Source: Oikopleura dioica (Eukaryota; Chordata; Appendicularia; Copelata; Oikopleuridae). From it: a stretch of DNA of 64,000 nucleotides. Shown piece by piece: positions 23,701-36,200 of the stretch (its first letter is position 1; each line of letters starts with the position of its first letter). The position numbers and the translations under genes were made by a program. Where the stretch lies: the NCBI GenBank assembly GCA_907165135.1, contig OU015566.1, positions 8,788,157 through 8,852,156 of the forward strand, given 5' to 3'. Under the pieces are notes generated by a model, which was not told where the DNA came from, made no database searches, and saw nothing but the letters and a program-made list of their open reading frames with translations.

Positions 23701-25505
23701 AAACGCGGCGACACTTCGTCAACTTTCGCAATTGAAAAATGTAATTGAACTCTAAAATAGGCCCGAATCCTTATTGGGGCTTCAGTCAGACATTTGTTTT
23801 GAAAAAAGTGATAGCACCGGATCTAGCGCTACTCAGAATCGCGGTCAACGATGAAACTTCTAACAAAGGTTTGCCTTGGAACAATCCTCTTCCGGTCATG
23901 GTAGCCACTGTGTTTATTCTTGTTTCTAGTGCTGGCGCAGCGATGTTTGCCCATTGAGGATTTGCAATGTGGATATAGACATCTTCCGCTGACTTCAACA
24001 TCTTGTGTTCCTCTCCGGATGAGCGCGTTGTTTATTAAGGCATGTTACGATTCTATCCTGTCCAAATTTGAATTTCTTACAGGTCAAAGCGTCGTGTTTT
24101 ACGAAAAGTGAACACTCAGAATTTCTGGAGTGCTTGACTAATCCGACAACTGTCGCTTCCCGCTTCGATAAACGCATGGACATCCTATCTAACATCGGGA
24201 TGGACACGGAAGGCGTTGAAAATGAGTGCCCAGATGCTCCTTTAGCCAAACCAAAACAAAGACAGAAGCCTTCTCCTTGGCTAGCAAATGATCATACAGA
24301 GAGTTTGCACCGTTCTGGCCCGGCGATGAAATCAGCTGTCCTCGAAAAACTAAAGGAGAAAGTAACAAAAGAAACAATCCTCTTCGAACCAATCGACATG
24401 CAATTCTGCGATGTGAAGCTTGAAATCTGTATTTACAAGCAGAAAAAGAAGTTCGGCCAGGTTTCTCAACGATACAAAAAGAAACTCATGAAAGAAAGCG
24501 AAAGAACAGCAAGTAGACTTCAAAAGATGAGAGCTTCTGGCGTTCAGGACGGAACTGATGAGATGAAGGAATTCTTGAGCTCCCGAGACAAAATCAAACA
24601 GGTCTGCTGATAGCTACTGAGGGATCGTTATTAATCCGAATTTCAAGATCGTCAATAAAAATGAATCCACGGAGAAGGGGGAGCTCTGGAGAGAGCTGGA
24701 TCAAGAGCGAGTTAAAATTCTCAAAAAAGCGATCAACAAAAAATGGCTAGAAGGTGAGCTCTCTTCTAAATTCATCATGAATTCTTTTATGATCGATTCT
24801 AATGGCGATTCTAATGATTCTATTTAAACGGTTATAAATTCAGATCATAAACGCTTGAGTAAGCTCGTCAAAACGAATGAATCAGCACTTTCCGCTGAAC
24901 AAGAGAAGATGAACTTCTGTAAGTACCCCTCAATACTAAAGTGTTAATCAAAGGAAATGCTCGATGCAACGTCTTCTGGCAAGAGTAAATTCATTATCGA
25001 ACCTCGGAGAATTCACTCCGATGCCGATTTGATTGGACAGGGTGCGCCCACGTCCCTAGGCGAATTCAGGGCCGTTAGTTTCGATTTTCTATCAGTAGAA
25101 AACTGAAACGCCGATCTTTTTTATCTACTCTCATCTTCACCTCCTAATGCCCCTTTTCTTTCAGCGAAAACGCAAGAAGTGCTCGAGAAGAGCGAGGACA
25201 AAAGCAAAAAGGTCAAGGCCAAGATAATGAGAGAAGTAGCTGCTTCCAACGCTGAATACTTTGCTCATAACATCATTGCGATGGAGACAATTCACAAAAA
25301 ATATGTAAATAGAAACACTTTCCGACGGCTTTCTATCAACAACTTTCAGTGGGATGTTTTTGCAGAGTCGAAAAAGGGAGACCTTCAAATCCTAACTGCG
25401 ATCAGAAGACGCGAAGCCGAGCGCTTCAACGAAGAACTCTCGATTGACTCAAATACAGTAACATCCGACCTAGCAGAACTTGAAGACATCGTGATAGAAG
25501 ATTAG
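20759..25505 (+). CDS. Phosphoinositide phospholipase C, beta class
   Basis: Hydrolyses PIP2 to IP3 and diacylglycerol, normally downstream of Gq-coupled receptors. Exon 1 is 20759-20837, and the long exon 2 (20879 to about 21881) carries the PH/EF-hand region and the X domain ([22 protein letters not shown]). The second catalytic His is in ITHGN (about 21975). The X part continues at 22233 ([21 protein letters not shown]). An acidic Asn/Lys-rich X-Y linker lies at about 22680-22870. The Y domain starts at about 23040 ([34 protein letters not shown]) and is followed by a C2 domain ([31 protein letters not shown]). A long charged C-terminal helical region follows (24083-25505), typical of the beta class. 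Several introns lack GT: 22028-22232, 22489-22627 and probably 22878-23019 (GA-AG), 24040-24082 (GC-AG). The junction near 23390 is unresolved. Confidence 0.94.
22028..22232 (+). other. Non-canonical GA-AG intron in PLC-beta (X domain)
   Basis: The exon reads [10 protein letters not shown] and hits a stop at 22034-22036. AAG|GA at 22027/22028 joined to TTAG|GCA at 22232/22233 gives VIK-AINETAF, collinear with the VIEAIAECAF segment of vertebrate PLC-beta. Using the upstream GT (22016) would delete the conserved VIK. Phase 0, 205 nt. Confidence 0.85.
22489..22627 (+). other. Probable GA-AG intron in PLC-beta
   Basis: AAG|GA at 22488/22489 joined to CCAG|GGC at 22627/22628 gives [17 protein letters not shown], the same spacing as in vertebrate PLC-beta. 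A GT at 22495 is also in phase 0 but would add two residues (Glu-Trp) to a segment of conserved length. Confidence 0.7.
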
Positions 25506-26050
25506 CCATTTGTAGATTTTAACATGTTCATCCGTCCTCCATACTGACCTTTTTCTCTTCGCACAACATTTGTTCTTTTATTTGACATTCTTTCTTCCTG
25601 CCTATCAACTTCAAAAAGACTTCTTTATTTTAAAGATAATTTAGAACGATTTTATTTTCAAATTTGACTCTCGTTTAAACTCAAAGCTTTTACCTTTTCC
25701 AAACGCCGTCCGAGTACCAAAACATCAGCAATTACCATTTAAAGAATTTGAAATCAATTGCCTCATTCATTCATTTTCTGTCCCGTGCAATGTATTAGCC
25801 AGATACCTTTAAATTTTCTGCGACCCAACTCACCAAAAATTTCCATATTTCTTCAAACGTCGATCCAGCAAAAGTCAAAGAAAATCAATAGCGGCGAAAC
25901 GCAGCTTGTTTGCGCTTCGCACTATTTTCATCGCGAATAAATAAAAAAATAGATCTACCTATTTCGTTTTTTTTTCTTCTAAAGAAAAATATTTGATAAG
26001 CGTTTGTTAGAGAAGTTTAAATTTAGAAAAATCCCTTTACACTCTTCAAT

Positions 26051-27684
26051 ATGGATGAAGAATACGATGTTGTCATTCTCGGAACTGGCCTTACCGAGTG
26101 CATTCTTTCTGGTGTCCTTTCCGTTCAGGGCAAAAAGGTCCTTCACATGGACCGAAACTCGTACTACGGCGCTGAAGCTACTTCCATGACTCCTCTTGAT
26201 CAACTTTACCAAAAGTTCGGCGAGGAAAAAGCTCCCGAGACCATGGGCCGTGGTCGAGATTGGAACGTCGACATCATCCCAAAGGTTATTAATCACCATT
26301 CATCCCGCTTCTTATCGAATTTCTCAGTTTCTGATGGCCGATGGAAAGCTCGTCCAGATGCTCATCTTCACCGACGTCACTCGATACCTCGAATTCAAAG
26401 TCTGCGAGGGCTCTTACGTCCTTCAAGGAAGCAAGGTCCACAAAGTCCCTGCTTCTGAGACTGAAGCTCTCTCATCCGGCCTCATGGGCATGTTCGAAAA
26501 GCGACGATTCCGAAAGTTCCTGATCTTCACCAATGAATTCGATGAGAACAATCCTTCTTCATGGCAGGGCGTTGACCCACGAAGCACTCCCATGAGCGCT
26601 GTTTATCAAAAGTTTGGCCTCGACGCAAACACTCAGGTTCGCTTCTTACTTATCAATAAAACATTTTAATTCCATTCAGGACTTTGTTGGACACGCCATG
26701 TGCTTGTACAGAACTGATGACTACCTTCTCAAGCCATGCGGGGAAGCCATCAAAAAAGTCAAGCTCTACGCCTCTTCTTTGAGCAGATATGGCAAATCCC
26801 CATACTTGTACCCACTCTACGGTCTTGGCGAACTTCCCCAGGTGGGATAAATTTTAGAGCCTTGTTTTCAGTATTTTAGGGCTTCGCTCGTCTCTCTGCA
26901 ATCTACGGAGGAACTTACATGCTTCACAAGCCTGTTGAAAAAGTCGAAGCCAAGGATGGTGCTGTCTTCGTCACTTCTGAGGGAGAGACGGTCAAGGCCA
27001 AGCAGGTTATTGGCGACCCAAGCTACTTTACCGACCGGTAAGACAAGCATGTTCTTCAGTTGCTTACGTCAATCTAGAGTCGAGAAGAAAGGCGTTCTCG
27101 TTCGAGCCATCTGTATCCTAAACCACCCTATCCCCGGTACCAATGACTCCGCTTCCTGCCAATTCATCCTTCCCCAAAAGCAAATCGGTCGAAGACACGG
27201 TAACACTTCCATCAAAGTACCTTTCCAGCAATTTAATTATTCAAGATATTTACATCTGCTCCGTGTCATCTGCTCATAACGTCGCCCCCAAGGGCAAATG
27301 GCTTGCCTTCATCTCCACAACTGCTGAGACGGCGAATCCACAAGGCGAATTGGAAGCTGCGTTCGCTAAATTGGGACCAATCGAGAAGAAATTCGTCTAC
27401 ACCCAAGATGTCTTCCATCCTAAGGCTGATCTTCCCGCTGATAATGTAAATTTTCTTCATCTTGTCTCTGGTTAAACGTCTCTTTCTTCAGATCTTCGTT
27501 ACAAAATCGTATGATGCTACTACACACTTTGAAACTACGTCTGAAGATATTATGAGAGTGTACAAGGAAGTTACCGGAAAAGACTTCGATTTTTCCGCCT
27601 GTAAAGTGAGTTAAACAGTCAACGTTTATTGGCAGCTCGTAATTCTCTATTTAGCGAACTATTGAAGACACCATTGAAGGATAA
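26051..27684 (+). CDS. GDI2: Rab GDP dissociation inhibitor
   Basis: Extracts prenylated GDP-bound Rab proteins from membranes and recycles them. The N-terminus [21 protein letters not shown] is the family FAD-fold-like glycine motif, followed by [11 protein letters not shown]. Other hallmarks are [60 protein letters not shown] (read across a junction) and [15 protein letters not shown]. Exons 26051-26284, 26328-26636, 26680-26841, 26880-27037, 27078-27199, 27246-27445, 27492-27605 and 27655-27684 all join in frame with GT-AG boundaries. I use the GDI2 symbol loosely: invertebrates usually have one GDI equally related to vertebrate alpha and beta forms. Confidence 0.96.
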
Positions 27685-28264
27685 ACTCGACTTATCAGCA
27701 CACTTCATGCCCATATGAATATATGACACTACACTAGAATTTGAAAGAACCGGACACACTTTATTCTGCCTGATAAAAATCAAACGGGAACAGATCTTCT
27801 GGTCCTTTCTCAACTGTTTAACCATTATTTGCTTGTTCGTATCACGTTCAAAAAAACAACAAACACATAAACCCCAGCTTGTCCCATTCATTATTTTCTA
27901 CATGTGACATTTCATACTCAGATACTAACCGACTACCACGGCTGAGAGTCTCAGACGACAGTCGTTCTTCATACAAAACCCGTTTTTGTTCACTCATTTT
28001 TTCTGAATTTCTTCTAATGTTCCTATTTTTGTTCAAATCAGAGAAGGCAATTTCAATTTTCACTCTTCATTCTTTACTTTTTATTTAATATTTTGCGGCA
28101 TATTTCATATTCCTTGAACAGAATTCAAATCCCCTTCGATATCGTGCAATTTCTCGTCTTGATTTAATAACGGACGTTCTAAGTTACTGTAATCAAACAT
28201 TAATTAGGACTTTCATAAATAAATTTATTGATTTGAATCGCATTCAGGCAGTACGGTAGCAGAG

Positions 28265-29356
28265 ATGTCTGATGTTGATGAAGTTCTGTTGGAAGAGTCT
28301 GGAGCTGAGAACGACTTAGACGTAATTTAGCTTGACAATTTACTGGCAAATTATTCATTACTTCTTTTTAGGCATCGCTGGAGAACGACGACGCTGAAGA
28401 TGACCCCGTAAGTTGGGGGTCGATACCCCAACCAATGATGCTCGAAATCTAGTCCCAGTTTTCTGTAGTCCTTGATTTCCGATAATTTTCATACCAAAAG
28501 AGCCATTGGATCGAAAAAAAACAAATTCAAAAAAATAAAGCTTTAGCAATTTTCATCAGATCCAAAAGATGCCACTTTATAGGCGCAAAAGAGCCATTCC
28601 CTCGCCTTTTCACGAAATTATATTTTGATGAATAAAAGATGCCAAAATCAGTTGAAATAATGTGATCAATCAATAGGAATTGGAAGCCATCAAGGAAAGA
28701 GTCAAGGCCATGGAAGCTGAGGCGGAGAAACTCAAGGAGCTACAGTCAGAGGTCGAAAGCCAGATGAGCATGGGCGACGGTAAGAAATATTCGATTTCTT
28801 TTATTTCATGAATATTTATACAAGCTGGTTCAGCGCCTATGGGATCTGCAAACTTCCCTACGTTAGAGGAAAAGGTCGACGCTGACAACAGATCGATTTA
28901 CATCGGACAGGTTGGCTTTCTATTGTGAAAATCCTGAAGGCCAATTTTAAACATATCTTAGGTCGATTACTCGGCAACCGCAGAAGAACTTGAGCAACAC
29001 TTTCACGGTTGCGGCGCGCTCAATCGAGTGACCATCCTCTGCGACAAGTACTCTGGGCATCCGAAGGGCTTTGCTTACATTGAATTCACGGAGAAGGAGT
29101 CAGTTGACGCGGCGATCGCTCTTGATGGATCGATGTTCAGGGGCAGGCAGATTAAAGTCATGCCCAAGAGAACGAACAAGCCGGGCGTCAGGTAATTTTG
29201 ATGTACTGAATGCATCATCAATTCGTTTTTTCTAGCTCAACCGATAGAGGAGGCTTCCGCGGACGTGGAAGAGGCCGTGGCCGAGGCTTTTATGGTCGTG
29301 GTCGAGGACGAGCAATGTATAGAGGACGCGGTCGCGGTGGCTATGCACCTTATTGA
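28265..29356 (+). CDS. PABPN1: Nuclear poly(A)-binding protein
   Basis: Binds growing poly(A) tails in the nucleus and controls tail length. An acidic N-terminus ([15 protein letters not shown]) is followed by a coiled-coil segment ([19 protein letters not shown]). One RRM comes next ([48 protein letters not shown]), then an RGG-type C-terminus ending in PY. Exons are 28265-28321, 28372-28407, 28677-28779, 28825-28910, 28962-29191 and 29236-29356, all with GT donors. It lacks the N-terminal polyalanine tract of the mammalian protein. An acceptor (cgcattcag) ends 15 bases before the ATG, suggesting trans-splicing. Confidence 0.95.
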
Positions 29357-29785
29357 GCATTACTGCTGAAGACTAAACTGTAAAAATGAACAGTTTCTGT
29401 GCTTTCAACTGATCCAAAATTTCCAAAAAGTTAGTTTAAATTTTCAATTTTAATGTCCTCAATCTCTGTCCTGCCACTTCTCTATTCTAATTTTACTTTT
29501 TACTTGTTTTCTGAACTTTTAAGCCAATTTCATAATTAGATATCATATTCTACTGTGAAAAAAGTTCGAACTTAGAAAGTATTGGTTCGAACTTGAAGGT
29601 GTTTTCTATTGCAGGTCGATATCTTTTTTCTAGCAGGTCAATCTTCACGCACCAAATCTTAACCGCCTTATCAGTAGCCTTGATCTCTTACTATTTCTGT
29701 GGCGCATTCTAGCAGCATACAATTTATAAAGCACCGTTGAGAGACTTTAGAAAGACATATTCTAAAGAACAGTCTGAGAATCGAA

Positions 29786-30630
29786 ATGAGGATTTTAGGT
29801 TTTTTCTTCGCATTTGCAGCTGCAATTGATGAAATGCTGCTTATGATGATGCTGCAGCACCAGCAAGGAGTGATGAACCCTTCCCAGGCTAGCCAAATCA
29901 ATCACATTCTCCCACTTCTTCTCATGGAAGAAACAAGTGCGAGCTCGGAGAACTCAGAGCTGATGCTCATGTTGATGATCCAGGGAATGGGAAGTGATGT
30001 GAACAATGCTCTTCCTTTCTTGCTTCTTGGCGACTCGGGTGATGATGGCTACGATTTTACAACGTTCTTCTTGTTTTCGTCGATGGCACAACGAGACTGC
30101 TCCGTTTCTACTTCAAATCAATTTAATTCGCTTCTGCCAATGATGCTTATGGATAGAGACCAGGATACCAGTGACTTGATGCTCATGATGATGATGCAGG
30201 TTAAATAAGTCAATTTTCAATATTTTTTCATTTCTTAATTTAGACAATGGGAGGAGAAGGGTCGGTTCCTATTCAGCAACTTATGCCATACATAATCATG
30301 TTTGGCGATAATGAGGACTCTGAAGACCCAAACACTCTTCTGCTCATGGTTTTGATGAGTTCGATGACGGGTGGAATGTCCAACCCGCAAGGATTCAACA
30401 ACAACTTCAATATTCTCCTTCCCCTCCTTCTCTTACAAGATGACGAGGGCAGCTCTCTAGACAATAACATGCTCGTACTCTTGCTCAGTTTGCAAAGCCA
30501 GGCTCCCGGAACTGCAATGGGACCCGATAAAATGCTCCCTCTCTTGCTGATGGAAGATGGCGATGACAACCAAAATGTTATTCTGCTCATGATGATGCTC
30601 GGCAACAAACAACCCTGTGAGCCTTATTGA
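29786..30630 (+). CDS. Secreted Met/Leu-rich tandem-repeat protein, novel
   Basis: I recognise no family. Two exons (29786-30199, 30244-30630, GT-AG) encode about 266 residues with a signal peptide (MRILGFFFAFAAA). The rest is six or seven imperfect repeats of about 30-45 residues. Each has a short hydrophobic block starting with Pro (LPLLLMEE, LPFLLLGD, LPMMLMDR, MPYIIMFG, LPLLLLQD, LPLLLMED), an acidic Ser/Asp/Glu/Asn spacer, a second hydrophobic block (LMLMLMIQ, LMLMMMMQ, LLLMVLMSS, ILLMMMLG) and a polar Gly/Asn/Gln linker. The hydrophobic blocks are too short for membrane spans. Methionine content is extreme. Only two Cys are obvious, one near the middle and one at the C-terminus. It could be a structural matrix, adhesive or metal-binding polymer; function is unknown. 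Confidence 0.85.
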
Positions 30631-30828
30631 TTCGCGTCATACCTGCCTTCGTAATAATATTTCTTTACTTTTCTTCCTTCAATAAAATTCAAACAAGATT
30701 TTTTGTGACCTTTATTTCTATGAAAATATAGCTTGGATTTTATGTACAAGGAGACTTTAACCAATCGTGGAAAGACGTGAGTTTTTTCTTATAAAAATAG
30801 ATTCTTTTTAAGACACTCGGTGAGATTG

Positions 30829-31680
30829 TTATTCTAGCTTCGGTTGGGAGACGTAGACTTTTTCTTCTTTCTTTTGCTTGACTCGTCTATTTTGGAACCA
30901 TATTTTTACCTTAAAAATGTAAGTAAACAAAGAGATGTATAATTTGTACCTGTTTCTCGGACAATCCAAGAGATTGCGCTATTCTTACACGCCGCAGTCG
31001 AGTCAAATATGAATCCGTGAGAAATTCATTCTCTAATTCGAGCAATTGCCGACCAGAAAACGCTGTTCGGCTCCGTTTTCGATCATCTGACAGTAGATCC
31101 CCGGCTGCCTCCAAAGAAGTTGATGTTGACGGTATTTCATGGCCGCGCACGGATTCACGGTGATATGGTGTATTTTGGCTTCTTTGGCCGACTTCTGAAA
31201 GAAACGTTTGTATCAGAAAAATTAAAAGTTTATTACCTTTGATTTTTGTCATGTTGTTATATGCGGCGGAGGGAATTTGAATACCAGCAGGTCGATGAGG
31301 TCCAAGGAGAGCAGAAGTTTGCTGCTGCTGATGGATCAAAAAGAGGAAGTTTGAAATCGCCTGCGATTGAATCCGCTGATAAAAATCAGTGGTGGAGGAA
31401 GGCTGGTAAAGAGTCGTTGTTGTTGCCGGTTGCGTAAGAGAAAATGGCGCGGCAACTGTTGCTGGGCTCCCTTCTGAAGCATCAGATGGCTCTAGCTGTT
31501 CCGTTGAGGTGTCAAGTGGCTCAGGATCTAGAATAAATTGTTCAGGAAATATCTTTCGAACATAAACTTACCAGTCTCGGTCTTGACGGCCGATTCTTTG
31601 ACCAGATTTTCGATCAAAAAGCGTTTTTCAACATTTTTGAGATGTTGCTCTTCTATGGAACTGATACTCAAACACTACTG
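30829..31680 (-). CDS. Homeobox transcription factor, Gsx-like (5' end unresolved)
   Basis: A DNA-binding developmental regulator. The homeodomain reads [20 protein letters not shown], then [20 protein letters not shown] and, across an intron, [34 protein letters not shown] and RRVK-KKE together best match the ParaHox Gsx (Gsh) class, but helix 2 (VRIAQSLG) is divergent and an anterior Hox origin cannot be excluded. Exons on the minus strand: 31572 upward to about 31680 ([15 protein letters not shown]), 31527-31237 (Thr/Ser/Gln-rich), 31195-30950 and 30909-30829. No ATG is in frame in the most 5' exon before a stop, so a further upstream exon is expected. The protein ends 19 residues after the RRVK motif. 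Confidence 0.85.
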
Positions 31681-31689
31681 AAATTTAAA

Positions 31690-33243
31690 TGTCTCTTCCG
31701 ATAAAATAAGTGGCTCTCAAATTAAACACGAGATGTCGCAATCGCCAACAAGTCAGAACCTAGCAACAGCGCCCTTTCAATCCATTCAATATCGATTAGC
31801 CTGATGTCCTCTCTACAGGTAAATAAGTACACAAATAATGCCTTCCATCTTATCTTTTTAAAAATTTAATTTTTATTTGTCTTTTCATTCACATTTCTCT
31901 TATTATCCTCTTTGAGTCTTCTGTTTTAAAAAGGATATTTTGAGAATTATAATCTTCAAAACTGGACAATGTTCAACAAATAAAGAATTTTATTCTATAT
32001 TTATGAAAATAATGATACTTATATTATGGAAATAAGCGCTTATTTGTTTCCTTGGACGAAATCCAAACATACATATATTTACGTTAATTTTATTAATTCC
32101 TCAACGTTTTCATTAAATTCATCATTTTCAAGGATTCCCTCAAATCGTCGGTAGCTGCCTAAGAGAAGTTTGTCCTCCATTCTTATCACCGAAGATTGCA
32201 GCTGTTTGTCACATTTCCTAATCCTCTTAAAGTCTCACCAACTAGTGGCATATTGTGGCTTACAGTGAAATTACAGTCTAATCTCCCAAGGACTCGTCCA
32301 CTTTTTGTGCTCGAAAATCGGCTTTGACAGTTTCCCTTGATCGATTCACAGTATCGAGCACATTACCTTTAGCACAACGAATATTAATCCACAAGCTTGT
32401 CTGGGAAAGTATTGAAATTTGTATTCAACGACCCCTGCAGGTTAGGGGATATTAAACAGTGAATAAGTGATATACAGCCTCCGAGTGCGCGTGATATTTT
32501 TATGGGCCATATAATCAGATGGGAACTTATACTGTAATGGATATTAAAATTGATCTCGAATTGGTAATTTTCTTCAACGGCATCTTAAAACTGAAGCTAC
32601 AGATCTCAGGAAAACACATTAAGACTAATCAAAATTAAATCTACTTGCGAATAAATTATCTGAAAAGCTGCCATGCTTTCAGTAGGCCGCACTTTCAGTA
32701 ATCCTCATTTATCGCTGAATCAATGTAGCTTAATTGAGTGAAAATGTGAAATCTTTTGAATCTATTAAAGTATTACCGCTCGAATGTATCTCTCTTAGAG
32801 ATTAATCCCATGTACGTGCTCTGGCTTAGTGATGATCATGAGCGGCAGAACAGCTGCGCGCAGTGCCGTTCAACTACTGTCGGATTAGGCACACAGTGCT
32901 TGACAGTAAGAAGGCGGTGCTTGAGAAATATTACAACGTCGGGGAGTGATACTTTCAAAAGTAAACACATATGTTGATTATCGGAGAGTGAACGAGTTTT
33001 AACTGATCAAAAACAGTTCTTACATAATAAAATTGTCTTGTTTTTGAAGGACAAGCGCAAATTCTAGAGTACGTTTGCACTGGCACACGTCTAATCCAAT
33101 TCTCTCATCTCCGCCAGGAATCACGCGCGTGACCATTTGGTCGACCGGATCAGTCAGACTTCACCCGATTATCGTAAAGGCCACAGGCCCTGCCTTCTCC
33201 CACAGCTTCTATTAAATTTTTTACTTTTAGTTTTTGTAAGAAA
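31690..33243. other. Intergenic region between divergent genes
   Basis: AT-rich sequence between the homeobox gene (minus) and the metalloprotease gene (plus). It probably contains the unidentified first exon and regulatory DNA of the homeobox gene. No open frame with family resemblance was seen. A pyrimidine-AG acceptor (cttttag, about 33229) precedes the metalloprotease ATG. Confidence 0.5.
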
Positions 33244-36200
33244 ATGCTTTATATTTATTGTTTGCTTCTTTTTGACTATTCAATTGCTGATGGATGCTCG
33301 AGAGAAGAAGACTTTGAATGCTTTGCTTCGACGATTTCAGAGCTTGACGAAATTCAATTGAAAAATGGAAGGCTTACGGGGCAGAGAAAAAGAGAAACTG
33401 AGTACTGGAAAGAGAAAGCCTTTGTCGATGGCGGAGAAAAAGTTATCATCCCGTTTATGTTCTCCAAATATTTTCCAGAAGATCAAATCGAAAAATATCG
33501 AAACTGGATTTCGGTTCTTGGCAATAAAGATTTAGGCTGTCTGAGATTTCATGAAGTTCCCAGAGAGCAAATGACAATTTACAGGGCCCCGTTTGAAAAT
33601 GGAATTGTTATTGCATACAACGTCAATTATTACACGGTTCAGTGTTTTTCGAATATTGGGGTTCAAGCTGGATTTCTTGAGCCAGAGCTTTACGGGGCAT
33701 ATGCGAATTGGCAGCTTCTCAGCATAGAAATGGCTTTCAAACTACCTCGATGAGAATTATCGATAGAGCGCATTTTTGAAAGCCAAATATAAGCGAAAAC
33801 TGTTCCATGGGCTCCAAGAACTCCAAAATCATCCACCACGAGCTTATGCATGCGCTTGGTTATCAGCACATGAATCCTATAATCGGTCAGAACTCGGTTA
33901 TGGTTAGACAGCCGAATGTCACTGGAGACATGTATTATTCTACTGGCGACATTATTCGAATCCAGGAGAGATATTGCAATAAAACTATTCAACGAATAAA
34001 TGAAGATTACAAACGAGTTCTTCAGGAACTGCTTCTTCAATTTTCAAAGCTAATTTAGACTCCAATATCGAGTTTTTATTTTCTTAGAAACATTTAAAAG
34101 CAGCAAAAAGTGTCAATCCTCATACTTTGACGGGACCCGGCTTAACTTTTATGACAGGTTCTGCGACGGAAACATTGATTGTGAAGGAGGAGAAGATGAA
34201 ATCTCACAAGACCAGGAGCTGATCAAAATCGTTGAGGGCAACAAGCTTTACGAAGTGAAGTCTGTGCTCGAAAATTGGGCGATTACTTTTGAAGTGAGGC
34301 CTACTGGCATAAATAGGCTCTCCGATTCCAGTCTCTTTGTTTTCAAATCTGATGCCGGGAGAATCTCCCCTCAAATCACAGTTAAACAAGGAACAAATAT
34401 TTACGAAATATGCCTTGATGCAGACAACTTTTCGCATTGCTCAGAAGTTGAAATTCCACTCCACGTCTGGACAAGAGTTACGCTTGGTGTGATACCGATG
34501 AGTTCTTATCCTTATGATAGGGTTCTCAATTTAATTAATTAAAATTTGCATCTATTTATGGTAGATTTTGAGCCCTTCGAAGATCAGAAATTTCAAATAT
34601 TTCTAAATCAAACGAAAGCTGTGGAAACCAAAATTGTCAACCGAGCTCACCAAAGATCTTTGTACGGGTTCTTTTCCGCTGATGACGGGCTAAACCCGGC
34701 TCTCGCTGAGCTACGTCGATTTCAGCACACTTCTCATGCGGAACAAATCGGGCTTAACTACGTATGGACATGTGGTGAATTTGGGAAACGGATCTTGTTC
34801 AGTTTTTATTTTGAAATTAATTGTTTTTTAATATTTTACTAAAAATAGACACTACCACAAACGCCGAGAAGAATCCGATTTTAGTGTTGATTTTGGCGAT
34901 GGTGATCAATGCGAAGGAGTTGACTGCGGGGAGCATGCGAAATGCATCGATCGACTACTCGGATATGAGTGCATTTGTGAAGAAGGTTATTTCCTCGTTG
35001 ATGGCTACTGCCACTTGGAATACTACACTGATCTTTGTCAATATCCTGGAGTTTGTCCGCCCAATTCAAAGTGCCACACGTACGACTTGAAGGACGATTT
35101 TGCCTGTATCTGCGATGATGGCTATTTTGAGACTGATTATGGATGCGAAAAACCGATCGAAAGGACGTTCAGTAATGGAGTGACGAAAAGATACATCAGC
35201 TCTCCAAAGAAGATGTCGTATTTTGCCGCGAAGGTTTACTGTAAAAACTTTGGAGAAGAAATCGCAAGAATTTCTGGAAATCTTTACAAGCCTTGGAATC
35301 TCGCCTGCCCAGAAAACTTGGAAGAGAATATGTGGCTAACAAACTATACTCTAGTCGATTTCGACGAGGTGTTTCTTGGGATGAGCGCAAAGCCTACCGG
35401 TTGGTATAGATTCGATGGCAAGCCTTCTGAGTTCATGAAGATGAGGCGGATCTTTCCAACAACAGATTACAAAGTAAAATTGGATAGAGAAGGCGTCTGG
35501 CGAACATACACCTCTGCTGAAATCGACGAAAGCTTCGTCATTTGCGAAGAATCAACCGAGCAGAATGTCATGATTTTTCAATCCAGAGAAATTTTTTATC
35601 TTGAGGAGCTTCCAAAAGTCTGGACGATGACTTTCGACATGTATCTGGACAGACCAAGAGCGCAAGCATCGGTGGAAAACGGGGCAAATGTGTTTTATGT
35701 CACAAATTCGAAGACCTCACAACGAATAGGCATTCCTTCAATTTTTGTCGAAGATAAAAAGGACTTAAAATTTTGCTACGGAGAAAAGTGTATCTTTACT
35801 GAATTGGTTATTGAAAAGCTGTTTTCGGTAGAGATGTTCACGGATGCAAATGGATACTTTGGGGTTATGCTTGACGATGAGCTGCTTGAAATAATACCGG
35901 TTGATTTGCGCGAAACAAAAAATGTAACCGGATTCGCAAGTGCTCCCTGGTACCGTCAACAGCACGGATGGATAAATAATATGAAGATCATCCCGAAAAA
36001 AAGTCGTTCAATTGCTATTGATGAAGGCAACTCAGAATTACAATCTTACATGGACAAGTATTGCGGCAAGTTTTGCCAAAATAGTTTTGCGCGGCGTGTC
36101 AATTCAATATGGTCTTGCTACTCGGATATTAATTCAGAAAGCTTAGGATTATACTGCGTCGATAAGAGTAAGTTTAGAACGCGTTCTTCTTTAAAATTAT

